DNA of 64,000 nucleotides from Paenibacillus xylanilyticus (lineage in GTDB: Bacteria > Bacillota > Bacilli > Paenibacillales > Paenibacillaceae). Below are positions 8,388 through 17,142 of this stretch, one piece after another. The stretch is taken from assembly GCF_013359935.1 (NCBI RefSeq), contig NZ_JABMCB010000185.1, forward strand, positions 124,001 through 188,000, given 5' to 3'. The notes beneath the pieces are model-generated. The model was not told where the DNA came from. It saw only the letters and a list, made by a program, of their open reading frames with translations, and made no database searches. Position numbers and translations under genes: made by a program. The number at the start of each line of letters is the position of its first letter. The stretch's first letter is position 1.

Positions 8388-9866
8388 CTACTCCTTCAAT
8401 ACGGCATCAATATAAATATTGGGATGCAGTAGAATGTCGCCTGCGCGGGCGGTCAGCTGGAACATCCCTTCAGCGCCCAAGCCCATTACGATGATGAATA
8501 TAAACAAAATTCCGGCAGGGATTAACAGCCCGTTCACGGCATAGGGCCGTCTAATAACACCTGCTGGCGGTTCGCCCCAGAACGCCTGAATGAAAATGCG
8601 CAGAACCGAGTAGAGCATCAGCAGGCTGGAGAGTACCGCTATTCCTGTAAGACCGTACAGACCGGCTTGCAGGCCGCCTTCGAAGAGCAGCAGTTTACCC
8701 GGGAAACCACTGAACGGAGGGATACCTGCCAGTGCAAGTGCGCTGATGAAGAACATCCAGCCAAGCAGCGGATAGCGATGAATCAGACCACCCATGTTGT
8801 CGAGTTTGGACGTACCCGCAACTGCGATCAGGGCACCTCCCAGCAGGAAGAGCAGTGTTTTGATCAGCATATCATGCAGCATGTAGAAGAGCAGACCTTC
8901 CAGAGCCTGACGACTTGCTGCGGCCATGCCGAAGGCGACAAATCCAACACCTGCAACAACGTTATAGACCAGAATTTTGTTCACGTCACGATAAGAGATG
9001 GCTCCAATTACACCTAGAATCATGGTTGCGCCAGCCATCCATCCGATCAGTGCATTAAAGAAGTCCGGATCATGGTAGAAAATAAGTGTGAATGTACGCA
9101 CAATCGCATATAGTCCCACTTTGGTTAGCAACCCGGCGAACAGAGCCGTTACCACAGCTGGGGGAGCAGCATAGGAACCTGACAGCCAGAAGAACAGGAA
9201 CAGACCCGCCTTGATGCTGAAGACGATGAGAAACAGAACCGCAATCAGTGTAATCACACCACTCTGCCCCACCTCGGCAATCCGAGTGGACAAGTGTGCC
9301 ATGTTCAGCGTGCCTGTTATGGAATAAAGGAAGCCGATGGAGGCGACAAATAATGCGGAAGAAACAATATTAATCAGAACATATTTGATCGTTTCCCGCA
9401 GTTGTCTTTCCGTTCCTCCAAGTACGATTAGCGCATAAGAAGAAATGAGCATGAGTTCGAAACAGACAAAGAGGTTAAACAGGTCGCCTGTCAGAAAAGA
9501 ACCATTTACGCCTGCAATCAGAAAATGAAAGAAGACGTAAAAATGATGTTCTTCCCGCTCCTTGTTTATACTTCGAAAGGCATAGAGCAGACATGCCAGT
9601 GCTATGATAGAAGCAGCTATAACGAGCAGGGCAGATACCATATCGGCAACAAGTACGATACCGTATGGCGGAGCCCAACCGCCCATATTCAGGGTCTGTA
9701 CACCTGAACTCGCCACTTGTGTAATTAATACGGTTGATGCAGCAGCCGTTAATAGAAGTCCGATGACGCTGACGATACGCTGGATACGGATCTTCCGGAA
9801 AAACAGAATGGCAATAACACCTGTTATCAACGGCAGCAGTAATGGTAAAACGACGAGATTATTCAT
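8388..9866 (-). CDS. mrpD: Na+/H+ antiporter subunit MrpD
   Basis: 492-residue, about 14-helix membrane protein related to the antiporter-like subunits NuoL/M/N of complex I. The conserved VCFELMLISSYALIVLGG (about residues 131-148, with the functional Glu) and HDMLIKTLLFLLGG (about 333-346) are visible. It forms the proton/cation path together with MrpA. It overlaps the end of mrpC by 8 nt within the operon. Confidence 0.94.
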   Translation of the reverse strand: MNNLVVLPLLLPLITGVIAILFFRKIRIQRIVSVIGLLLTAAASTVLITQVASSGVQTLNMGGWAPPYGIVLVADMVSALLVIAASIIALACLLYAFRSINKEREEHHFYVFFHFLIAGVNGSFLTGDLFNLFVCFELMLISSYALIVLGGTERQLRETIKYVLINIVSSALFVASIGFLYSITGTLNMAHLSTRIAEVGQSGVITLIAVLFLIVFSIKAGLFLFFWLSGSYAAPPAVVTALFAGLLTKVGLYAIVRTFTLIFYHDPDFFNALIGWMAGATMILGVIGAISYRDVNKILVYNVVAGVGFVAFGMAAASRQALEGLLFYMLHDMLIKTLLFLLGGALIAVAGTSKLDNMGGLIHRYPLLGWMFFISALALAGIPPFSGFPGKLLLFEGGLQAGLYGLTGIAVLSSLLMLYSVLRIFIQAFWGEPPAGVIRRPYAVNGLLIPAGILFIFIIVMGLGAEGMFQLTARAGDILLHPNIYIDAVLKE

Positions 9867-10197
9867 ATGGACGCCCCCTTACTTCTTCCATATCATCCGT
9901 TCTCAGCTTCAAATAGGAACGGTACGACAGAACAAAGAAGAAGGCGGTTAACCCGAAATTGATCACGATGGATGTCAAAATCAGTGCTTGAGGCAGCGGA
10001 TCGACATAGCTTTCTGCCTTTTCCCCAAGCAAAGGAGGGGCACCTGTTTTAAGCCGTGACATCGTCATCAGAAGCATATGCACCCCATGGGTAAGGATGG
10101 ACATGCCCAGCACGATTCGGAGCAGGCTCCGTGACAAGATTAAAAAGACGGCGACGGCAAACAGAATGCCTACAGCAACGCACATCAATATTTCCAT
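9859..10197 (-). CDS. mrpC: Na+/H+ antiporter subunit MrpC
   Basis: 112-residue homologue of NuoK with three helices. It carries the family features LGMSILTHGVHMLLM (about residues 30-44) and DPLPQALILTSIVINFGLTAF (about 66-86). It follows the fused mrpAB gene with a 1-nt gap and overlaps mrpD, so all subunits are probably made from one message. Confidence 0.94.
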   Translation of the reverse strand: MEILMCVAVGILFAVAVFLILSRSLLRIVLGMSILTHGVHMLLMTMSRLKTGAPPLLGEKAESYVDPLPQALILTSIVINFGLTAFFFVLSYRSYLKLRTDDMEEVRGRPYE

Positions 10198-10198
10198 A

Positions 10199-13153
10199 TC
10201 AGCGATCCTCCCCGATCTGTAGAATGATATTCATGGTGACGCCAAGGACAGCGATATACACGCCGAGATCGAACAGCATGGCGGTGGCGAGCTCGGTCTC
10301 TCCCAGCAAAGGCAGTTCGAAATAACCAAAGGTCTGGCTGAGGAAAGGTGCGCCGAATAAAAAGGAACCTGCTCCCGTCAACAGGGCGATGGCTAATCCG
10401 ACGGCTGTCAAGCTGCGAAAGTCAATGGGCAGCGCTTTACGTACCGTATCTGTACTGAATGCTAGAGCAATCAGGACGAGTGCAGCAGCGGTGACCAATC
10501 CACCTATAAAACCTCCACCCGGATTATGATGTCCAGCGAAGAACAAATGCAGTGCAAAGGTGAGGATGATAAACACAACCACTTTGGTGGTCGTTTGCAG
10601 CAGCACGTCGTTACTCTGCAGCGGCACTGTATCCCAGGTGGAAGAGCTGCGCTCCTGGTTTCCATATTTTTTCGTATTATCTGCTTCGTCATCCAGATGT
10701 TTATCGTTTTCTTGGGTATTTTCTTTTTTCCGGAATTTCAACCGGGCTCCGAGATCCTTCGCTTCAAGATTCAGGTTGATCATGGAGTAGATGGATAACG
10801 AGGCAACCCCCAGCACCATAATTTCCAGCATGGTATCAAACCCACGGAAGTCCACCAGCAGCACGTTGACAACGTTTTTGCCACCTGCCAGATTGTAGCT
10901 TTCTTGAACGAAGAAGTTGGAAATGCTCTCCAATGAAGCTGTTCCGCTTACGGCGAGGGCTACAAAGGTCATCACAATACCAACTGCTATGGCTACGATC
11001 ATATTTACACTCAGATATCTGCGGCTGGATCGCCCACGTTGAAGCTCAGGCAGATGGTAGAAGCATAGCAAGAACAGGGCAACTGAGACGGTCTCTACAA
11101 TCATCTGGGTCAATGCCAGATCGGGCGCACGAAACAATACGAACAGCAGGGTCACAAGGTAACCGACAGCACCTGTCATGATAACAGCAGACAATCTGTT
11201 TTTGGCAAAAGGAATGGAGACTGCAGCTGCGATCAGTGCAATAAGCAGAACCGCTTCATAGAAAGAGAACGGAGCATGCCCTTTGAAATTCCAGGTAATA
11301 TTTTCGCCTGAACGGAAAAAGGCATAAACGAGCAAGGCAACGGTGAACGAGAAAATGTACACCAGATAGTTTCGAACAGATCCGTTCATATAAGCTTCTG
11401 TCCATTTGCGGGCATAATGCTGCACATTGTCGAGAACAACATGGTAGATGTTGTTAATCGTCAAGCCCTGCGGGTAGTGTTCATAAATATTTTTCCAGCG
11501 CGGCAACAGCTTATACAATGTAACCCCAAGAAAAACCACACCAATAGTCATGATTAGTTCAGGCGTAATTCCGTGCCACAGAGAGAAATGCACATCAAAG
11601 TGCTCTTTGCCATCCAAAAGGGCTGGAAGTACCGAGGCCATCGCCGGCTCAATGAGTGATCCAGCCAGCAGATTCGGGAAAAGACCGAATGTAATGACGA
11701 GTACACCGAGGATAACCGGAGGAATCAGCATGCCAACCGGAGCTTCATGCAGCTTCTCTACTGGAAGTTCACTGCGACGTTGACCGAGGAATGTTTTGAA
11801 CACAATAATAAGCGCGTAGATCAGGGTGAACACACTGGCAAGCCAAGCGAGTACTGGTAATAGTACACTCCACGAACCGAGACCGAATATTCGCAAATGA
11901 GTCACTTCCACCATGGCTTGGAAGAACAGCTCCTTGCTCAGAAATCCGTTAAAGGGTGGGATGCCAGCCATGGCAAGTGTACCGACGAGCGCTACCGTGA
12001 ACGTGATTGGCATAAAGGAAGCCAGTCCTCCGAGCTTGCGAATATCGCGTGTACCCGTTTCATGATCCACAATGCCGGCAACCATGAAGAGAGCTGCCTT
12101 GAAGGTCGCATGATTGAACAAATGGAGCAAAGCGGCTGTCGTTGCAACGGTATAAACGGCAGAGGACGCGCCGTAACCGAAGTAAAGAGCAGCTGAGCCG
12201 ACGCCAAACAGTGACATGATTAATCCGAGTTGTGAAATTGTGGAATAGGCAAGAATTGCTTTGAGGTCGTTCTTTTTCACAGCAAGGAATGATCCGTAAC
12301 ATAAAGTCAGGAGACCTACGCCTGTAACAAGCCAAAACCACGTTCCTTGTCCACCGAAGATTGGAGTAAACCGTGCAACGACGTATATCCCTGCCTTAAC
12401 CATGGTGGCCGAATGCAGGTATGCACTGACGGGTGTCGGAGCTTCCATTGCATCCGGCAGCCAGATATGAAACGGAAATTGCGCGGATTTGGTAAATGCG
12501 CCGATTAGAATCAGTACAAGTGCAGGCAAGAATAATGCGCTCTCCTGAATCTGTCCCCATTCCGTAATGGTTGCACGGATGCTGAACGTCCCGGTCATCA
12601 GGTACATCATCATGAATCCGGCAAGCATGGCGAAACCGCCAAATACGGTGATCAGAAATGACTTCTGTGCCCCGGATGTGGAGGCTTTGCGTTTGTAATG
12701 AAAGGCGATCAGCAGGAATGAGGTAATACTTGTGAGTTCCCAGAATCCATATAATACAATCATGTTGTCAGACAACACGACGCCAAGCATGGCCCCCATA
12801 AACATGAGCAAATACAGGTAGAAGCGATTCAGGTCTTCTTTTTGATCCATGTAAAAAATGGAGTAGAACACCACCAAAACCCCGATACCTGTAATTAACA
12901 GGGTCAACAGCAAACTTAAACCATCAAGATATAGATTAAATCCAATGTCCAGTGACGGAATCCAAGGGATATACCCGGATACCGGGTTCCGCTGAGACAC
13001 GGCAGGAATAAGGCTCGCAAAATATACGAACAACACCGTCGGAACAATAAGAACCGGCCATCCCATATGTATTTTACGGAAGAAGCGGTTCAACATCGTA
13101 AGCAAAATTCCCATCGCAAAAGGGAAAATAACAGCAAGATGAAGCAGGCTCAA
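10199..13153 (-). CDS. mrpA: Fused Na+/H+ antiporter subunit MrpA-MrpB
   Basis: 984-residue membrane protein, first gene of the mrp operon. Residues about 1-770 are MrpA: a NuoL-like core with LYGFWELTSITSFLLI, HSATMVKAGIYVVARFTPIF and SKELFFQAM, then the MrpA-specific C-terminal helices. A hydrophilic linker (about 785-835) joins a complete MrpB domain with HLFFAGHHNPGGGFIGGL and LFDLGVYIAVLGVTM. In B. subtilis these are two genes; fused forms are known in other Mrp groups. The start is TTG at 13153 because GGGGGGTG lies about 7 nt upstream; a longer frame starts at 13213 without a good site. Confidence 0.9.
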   Translation of the reverse strand: MSLLHLAVIFPFAMGILLTMLNRFFRKIHMGWPVLIVPTVLFVYFASLIPAVSQRNPVSGYIPWIPSLDIGFNLYLDGLSLLLTLLITGIGVLVVFYSIFYMDQKEDLNRFYLYLLMFMGAMLGVVLSDNMIVLYGFWELTSITSFLLIAFHYKRKASTSGAQKSFLITVFGGFAMLAGFMMMYLMTGTFSIRATITEWGQIQESALFLPALVLILIGAFTKSAQFPFHIWLPDAMEAPTPVSAYLHSATMVKAGIYVVARFTPIFGGQGTWFWLVTGVGLLTLCYGSFLAVKKNDLKAILAYSTISQLGLIMSLFGVGSAALYFGYGASSAVYTVATTAALLHLFNHATFKAALFMVAGIVDHETGTRDIRKLGGLASFMPITFTVALVGTLAMAGIPPFNGFLSKELFFQAMVEVTHLRIFGLGSWSVLLPVLAWLASVFTLIYALIIVFKTFLGQRRSELPVEKLHEAPVGMLIPPVILGVLVITFGLFPNLLAGSLIEPAMASVLPALLDGKEHFDVHFSLWHGITPELIMTIGVVFLGVTLYKLLPRWKNIYEHYPQGLTINNIYHVVLDNVQHYARKWTEAYMNGSVRNYLVYIFSFTVALLVYAFFRSGENITWNFKGHAPFSFYEAVLLIALIAAAVSIPFAKNRLSAVIMTGAVGYLVTLLFVLFRAPDLALTQMIVETVSVALFLLCFYHLPELQRGRSSRRYLSVNMIVAIAVGIVMTFVALAVSGTASLESISNFFVQESYNLAGGKNVVNVLLVDFRGFDTMLEIMVLGVASLSIYSMINLNLEAKDLGARLKFRKKENTQENDKHLDDEADNTKKYGNQERSSSTWDTVPLQSNDVLLQTTTKVVVFIILTFALHLFFAGHHNPGGGFIGGLVTAAALVLIALAFSTDTVRKALPIDFRSLTAVGLAIALLTGAGSFLFGAPFLSQTFGYFELPLLGETELATAMLFDLGVYIAVLGVTMNIILQIGEDR

Positions 13154-13470
13154 TATTACACCCCCCAATTCTAGTTGAAGTTCTCTCTGTATGACTAACA
13201 TGCTGATCGTCATCTCATCATAGGATGATATGCTTGCTCTCTATATTCATAACCCAAGTATGTATATACAGAATCGTGACTATTCTTTGAATGGAAGAAA
13301 TGAGGAGTCACTGGTTAATAACAACAACATAACTTTGGATGTGACTTGTATAATAAAACAGGGCATGATTTCCGATAAAGATGAAAACGAACAGGTGACA
13401 TCCCATGGATCCTTTGCAGCACGTCCAGTGTTGAAAAGAAAGATGGTTTCACCGATTTCTGGAGGCCAAC

Positions 13471-15132
13471 ATGTCCTACAAACTTAGAACCATACTTACC
13501 ATGACCTTCGCCGTGTTATCCTTGCTGGTAACGTTAACGATCGGTTATATTTTTAGTCAAAAATCAGCGGTCGCTGTGGAAACGGAAATCGGGCATTCTC
13601 TGACCAGCACCGCTTCCCAAACAGCGGACAAGCTGGATCGCTTCATGTGGGCGCGGTCCGGAGAACTGGATCTTCTTGGCCAGATGGCCGGGCTGGAAGA
13701 CCGTTATGAACCTGCTGATATCCAGATGCTGCTGAATCAGCTACAGAATAGCTTTCCCTCATTCTCCTGGGTTGGATTCATGGATCCGAAGGGAAAAGTT
13801 TTGGCTTCAACGGATGGCATATTGCGTGGTGAAAATTTGTCTGAACGACCTGTGTATCAGGAAGGCATCAAGGGTAAATTTATTGGAGACGTACATAACG
13901 CGGTACTTCTGGCCAAACTGCTTCCGAACCCTTCAGGTGAGCCGCTGCAATTTGTCGATATCAGCTTTCCCCTGAAATATAAAAACGGCGAGGTTGCAGG
14001 CGTGCTCGCTGCACATTTAAGCTGGGCGTGGGCAAAAGAGGTGGAAAAGGGCGTCCTGGAGCCTATGAAATATCAGGAGAAAGACATTGAAATGTTTATC
14101 GTTAGCAACAGAGAGCACACGGTGCTGCTTGGTCCGGAGGAATGGGTTGGTAAACCACTGGAATTGTCGGAGATGAAGGCAGCGGAGATTAACAAGACAA
14201 GCTGGTCCATCGAAAAGTGGGCTGACGGAAAGGAATATGTTACCGGACTCGCCTACAGCCAGGGGCATCTGGATTATCCGGGCCTCGGATGGACTATTGT
14301 CGTTCGTCAGCTCAAGTCAACGGCTTTTGCTTCCGTATCCGACATGTTATGGTTTAATGTTTGGTCGGGACTTGCAGTTACCGTATTGTTTGCACTCATT
14401 GGCTGGTTGATTTCCCGGCGAATCTCCTTTCCGATTACACGCTTGACTCAAGTGGCAGACCAGCTTCGTGCAGGTGATCAGGTACAGGTTCCGGAGAACA
14501 GGGGGATCAAGGAGATTGAAGTGTTATCCATGTCACTTAGGGACATGCTGACCACGTTGACCAATAAAGATTCGGAACTGGTCTTCATGCAGAACTTGGC
14601 TCATTATGACCAACTGACAGGTTTGCCTAACCGGACAGCGCTCGAAGTGTACCTGGAGGAATCTCTTGTCTCAGAGAGTGCCGATCATACACTGACGTTC
14701 CTTTATCTGGATCTGGATGGATTCAAACGGGTAAATGACACTCTTGGACATCAAACCGGGGACGTCCTGCTCCAAAAAGTGGGTCAGCGCCTGATGGCCC
14801 TTAGCCATGACAAGGGTATTACGGTTCGACTTGGAGGAGATGAATTCCTCATTGTCCTTCGATCTATCGGGACTGATCCAAAAGAAGAAGCGAGTGTTTA
14901 CGCGGAAAAAATTATCCAGAGTCTGAATAAACCATTTATTATTGAATATGAACGGATTCGCATTGGCTGCAGTATCGGTGGTGCCGAGTATCCGACAAAC
15001 AGCGACAATCCGAGTGGAATTATCCGTATGGCTGATGAAGCATTGTATGAATCGAAGCGTTCGGGCAAGAATAAAATGACATTCTATGTGGATTTGAAGA
15101 AGGATCATGAAGAACAGGATACGAATAAATAG
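13471..15132 (+). CDS. Membrane-bound diguanylate cyclase (Cache sensor-HAMP-GGDEF)
   Basis: 553 residues. TM1 is near residues 8-28, followed by an extracellular dCache-like sensor (about 35-285), TM2 (about 293-313), a HAMP segment (SRRISFPITRLTQVADQLRAGD) and a GGDEF domain from about 375 onward. The catalytic motif GGDEF is at 455-459 and YDQLTGLPNR precedes it, so synthesis of cyclic di-GMP is expected. The usual RxxD inhibitory site five residues before GGDEF is absent (SHDKGITVRL), suggesting no product inhibition through that site. GGAGG lies 6 nt before ATG. Divergent from mrp. Confidence 0.9.
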   Translation: MSYKLRTILTMTFAVLSLLVTLTIGYIFSQKSAVAVETEIGHSLTSTASQTADKLDRFMWARSGELDLLGQMAGLEDRYEPADIQMLLNQLQNSFPSFSWVGFMDPKGKVLASTDGILRGENLSERPVYQEGIKGKFIGDVHNAVLLAKLLPNPSGEPLQFVDISFPLKYKNGEVAGVLAAHLSWAWAKEVEKGVLEPMKYQEKDIEMFIVSNREHTVLLGPEEWVGKPLELSEMKAAEINKTSWSIEKWADGKEYVTGLAYSQGHLDYPGLGWTIVVRQLKSTAFASVSDMLWFNVWSGLAVTVLFALIGWLISRRISFPITRLTQVADQLRAGDQVQVPENRGIKEIEVLSMSLRDMLTTLTNKDSELVFMQNLAHYDQLTGLPNRTALEVYLEESLVSESADHTLTFLYLDLDGFKRVNDTLGHQTGDVLLQKVGQRLMALSHDKGITVRLGGDEFLIVLRSIGTDPKEEASVYAEKIIQSLNKPFIIEYERIRIGCSIGGAEYPTNSDNPSGIIRMADEALYESKRSGKNKMTFYVDLKKDHEEQDTNK

Positions 15133-15172
15133 CTGAAGTTGAACATGAACATACACGGACAGGAGGGATAAC

Positions 15173-15694
15173 ATGTCTGGAAAATATGCTTCGGTTCCTT
15201 ACGGTTACGAGCCGCCACCGGCAAGCCGGAAAGGTACACTGATTTTCTATGATTCATTCGAGCATGTAACAGACGAGCAGCTTGAACGTGCAACAGTCGC
15301 TGCAGATACGCGTTCGTTTACACAGCTGGTTCTCTATCCGCTGCATGAGAGCACGGTCAAGCGAATGAGCAAGGATGGAGTACAGGCCTATTATAAAAGG
15401 GAGGATCGCCTTCATGACTGGAGGAGAGATCATATGGAATTCCACATCAAAGTCGAGGGGCTGGAAGGCAAGAGGAAGAAGTATACGCCAATTGATTCTG
15501 CTCTGCGTCATTTGACGTCTGAATATCCGGCACCTCATTTTCTGTATATGACCGTTGAAATGGCCAATCTGTTTGCTTCGTTTGACTCATTCAAGGATTG
15601 GATTACGAAACTGCGTCTCCTTATCGATGGCCAGACGGATTCCCTTCATCCTAAACTCGAACAATACGCTCATCGCTGGGAATGGGCGGATTAA
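15173..15694 (+). CDS. Conserved cytoplasmic protein of unknown function
   Basis: 173 residues, soluble, charged, no signal peptide or membrane helix. It starts MSGKYASVPYGYEPPP after a strong GGAGGG site 40 nt downstream of the diguanylate cyclase gene, so the two are probably co-transcribed. The segment EDRLHDWRRDHMEFHIKVEGL and the end HPKLEQYAHRWEWAD are distinctive, but I cannot assign a family. A strong terminator follows. Confidence 0.75.
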   Translation: MSGKYASVPYGYEPPPASRKGTLIFYDSFEHVTDEQLERATVAADTRSFTQLVLYPLHESTVKRMSKDGVQAYYKREDRLHDWRRDHMEFHIKVEGLEGKRKKYTPIDSALRHLTSEYPAPHFLYMTVEMANLFASFDSFKDWITKLRLLIDGQTDSLHPKLEQYAHRWEWAD

Positions 15695-15708
15695 TCACAT
15701 ATTGTGAA

Positions 15709-15755
15709 AAAAAGTTGTACTGCACAACCGAATTCGGTTCGCGGTACAACTTTTT
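15709..15755. terminator. Bidirectional Rho-independent terminator
   Basis: AAAAAGTTGTAC (15709-15720) pairs perfectly with GTACAACTTTTT (15744-15755); the loop holds a second palindrome AACCGAATTCGGTT. It serves two convergent genes. Confidence 0.85.
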
Positions 15756-15775
15756 GGTGTCTCTTTTATTTTTTT

Positions 15776-16900
15776 CTAAACCTGAACAAGGTCAAGGGAG
15801 GTAACGGTTTTATTTTTACCTGTTCGCTTCGCTGCGTACAAGCAGGCATCCACCTCTTCGAACAGCTTCTCTTTGGTAAGACGTGCACTGAAACTTTTGA
15901 GTCCGACGCTTACGGTAATCGGTTCCCCTTCCAGTTCCAAATGGCCCATTAGGGCAATTTTTTGACGAATCTGTTCCACAAGTGCATATGCCTGTTCGAA
16001 AGACTGTTCAAACATAAGCAAGGCGAATTCTTCGCCACCGTAGCGTGCTGCAATATCGCTTGAAGTGATATTCTCCTGAATCACCAATGAAACTTTCTCC
16101 AAAATGGTATCTCCTACCCGGTGACCATAGGTGTCATTAATCGATTTGAAATCATCAATATCAATCAGAGCCAAATGAAGACTCATCCCGCTCTTGGCAT
16201 ATTCATACGCTTTATCGTAATAATCTTTGAAAGAACTCTGATTATACAGGTTGGTAAGTCCATCTGTTTTGGACTGTTTGGTCATAATTGCATTCCGCAC
16301 GATCAGTTCCTGCTTGGCCAGCATGCTGTCCTTCAGATCATCCAGCACCTCCACGCCGCTTGTGACAATGACCTGGGCTACATATGTACCCACAATCAGA
16401 AAGGCTGGAATGGAGACCATGTCAAAAGAAGTCAGATAGGAACGATAACCTGAATCAAAAAGAACCAAAACATAACCAGTCGTTTGCATTAAACATGCAA
16501 TCCAGACACGCTTTTTGCTGAAAAACAAAACGGAAGTGAAAATGGGAAGTAGGCTAATTGCTTGAATAATACGAATGTCATAATTGACATGAATGATGGT
16601 CCACGCAACAACTGTACTGGCCGCCGACATGGCATAGAATGAAAATGAGCTGAAGCGCCGGTCGATCCAACTGGCAATTAGAATGGAAGCAATACTTGAG
16701 GCAGTGGGCCAGAATAAAACATGAATCATGAAATCTTCGGGAGTCCGATCATAGTCCAGAAAAAGAAAACAGCCGATCTGAACAACGAAATGTGTGATTA
16801 CGACAACCCAATAGGCACGGAGCATTTTTTTGATCCATTTGGAATGCTTGAATTCATACTCTGTTGGAATATGGCTGCTATGTGTTGAAAAACTCTTCAT
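15776..16900 (-). CDS. Membrane-bound diguanylate cyclase (multi-TM sensor-GGDEF)
   Basis: 374 residues. The N-terminal half (about 28-190) has six membrane helices resembling a MASE-type integral sensor. After a short coiled linker the GGDEF domain begins at SKTDGLTNLYNQSSF, with active motif GGEEF at residues 288-292. The position of the RxxD inhibitory site is TSSD, so the classic I-site lacks its Arg. Expected to make cyclic di-GMP in response to a membrane signal. The ribosome binding site is weak (GGTGAT). It is divergent from the DUF11 gene. Confidence 0.88.
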   Translation of the reverse strand: MKSFSTHSSHIPTEYEFKHSKWIKKMLRAYWVVVITHFVVQIGCFLFLDYDRTPEDFMIHVLFWPTASSIASILIASWIDRRFSSFSFYAMSAASTVVAWTIIHVNYDIRIIQAISLLPIFTSVLFFSKKRVWIACLMQTTGYVLVLFDSGYRSYLTSFDMVSIPAFLIVGTYVAQVIVTSGVEVLDDLKDSMLAKQELIVRNAIMTKQSKTDGLTNLYNQSSFKDYYDKAYEYAKSGMSLHLALIDIDDFKSINDTYGHRVGDTILEKVSLVIQENITSSDIAARYGGEEFALLMFEQSFEQAYALVEQIRQKIALMGHLELEGEPITVSVGLKSFSARLTKEKLFEEVDACLYAAKRTGKNKTVTSLDLVQV

Positions 16901-17124
16901 ATATCACCGCTGACTGCATCATAATGATACGACAGAATTACTCTCGTATTAGTTGATTATAAAACAGATTGTGCAAAACGCAAATCTTTAAATTATATGG
17001 TGAAAACAAAGTTGACATATGTGACAGGAACGGGACAGAAAGTTTTCAAAGGGACAAACAAATTACGGATGGAACATCATAGACTGGATCAAGGCTCCGT
17101 TTCATATGATTGCAATCCTTGATG

Positions 17125-17142
17125 AAGGAGGTGATCTCTATT
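17125..17142 (+). promoter_or_regulatory. Full-length Shine-Dalgarno followed by ATT start codon
   Basis: AAGGAGGTGATC (17125-17136) matches all 12 nt expected to pair with the 16S rRNA 3' end. Exactly 8 nt after AAGGAGG comes ATT (17140-17142) in the frame of the giant DUF11 gene. No ATG, GTG or TTG in this frame lies at a usable distance. Confidence 0.7.

Noticed and set aside
13230-13487. 85-codon frame between mrp and the diguanylate cyclase
   Set aside because: No ribosome binding site and low-complexity Asn-rich sequence; it overlaps the promoter region of divergent genes and the start of the cyclase gene.
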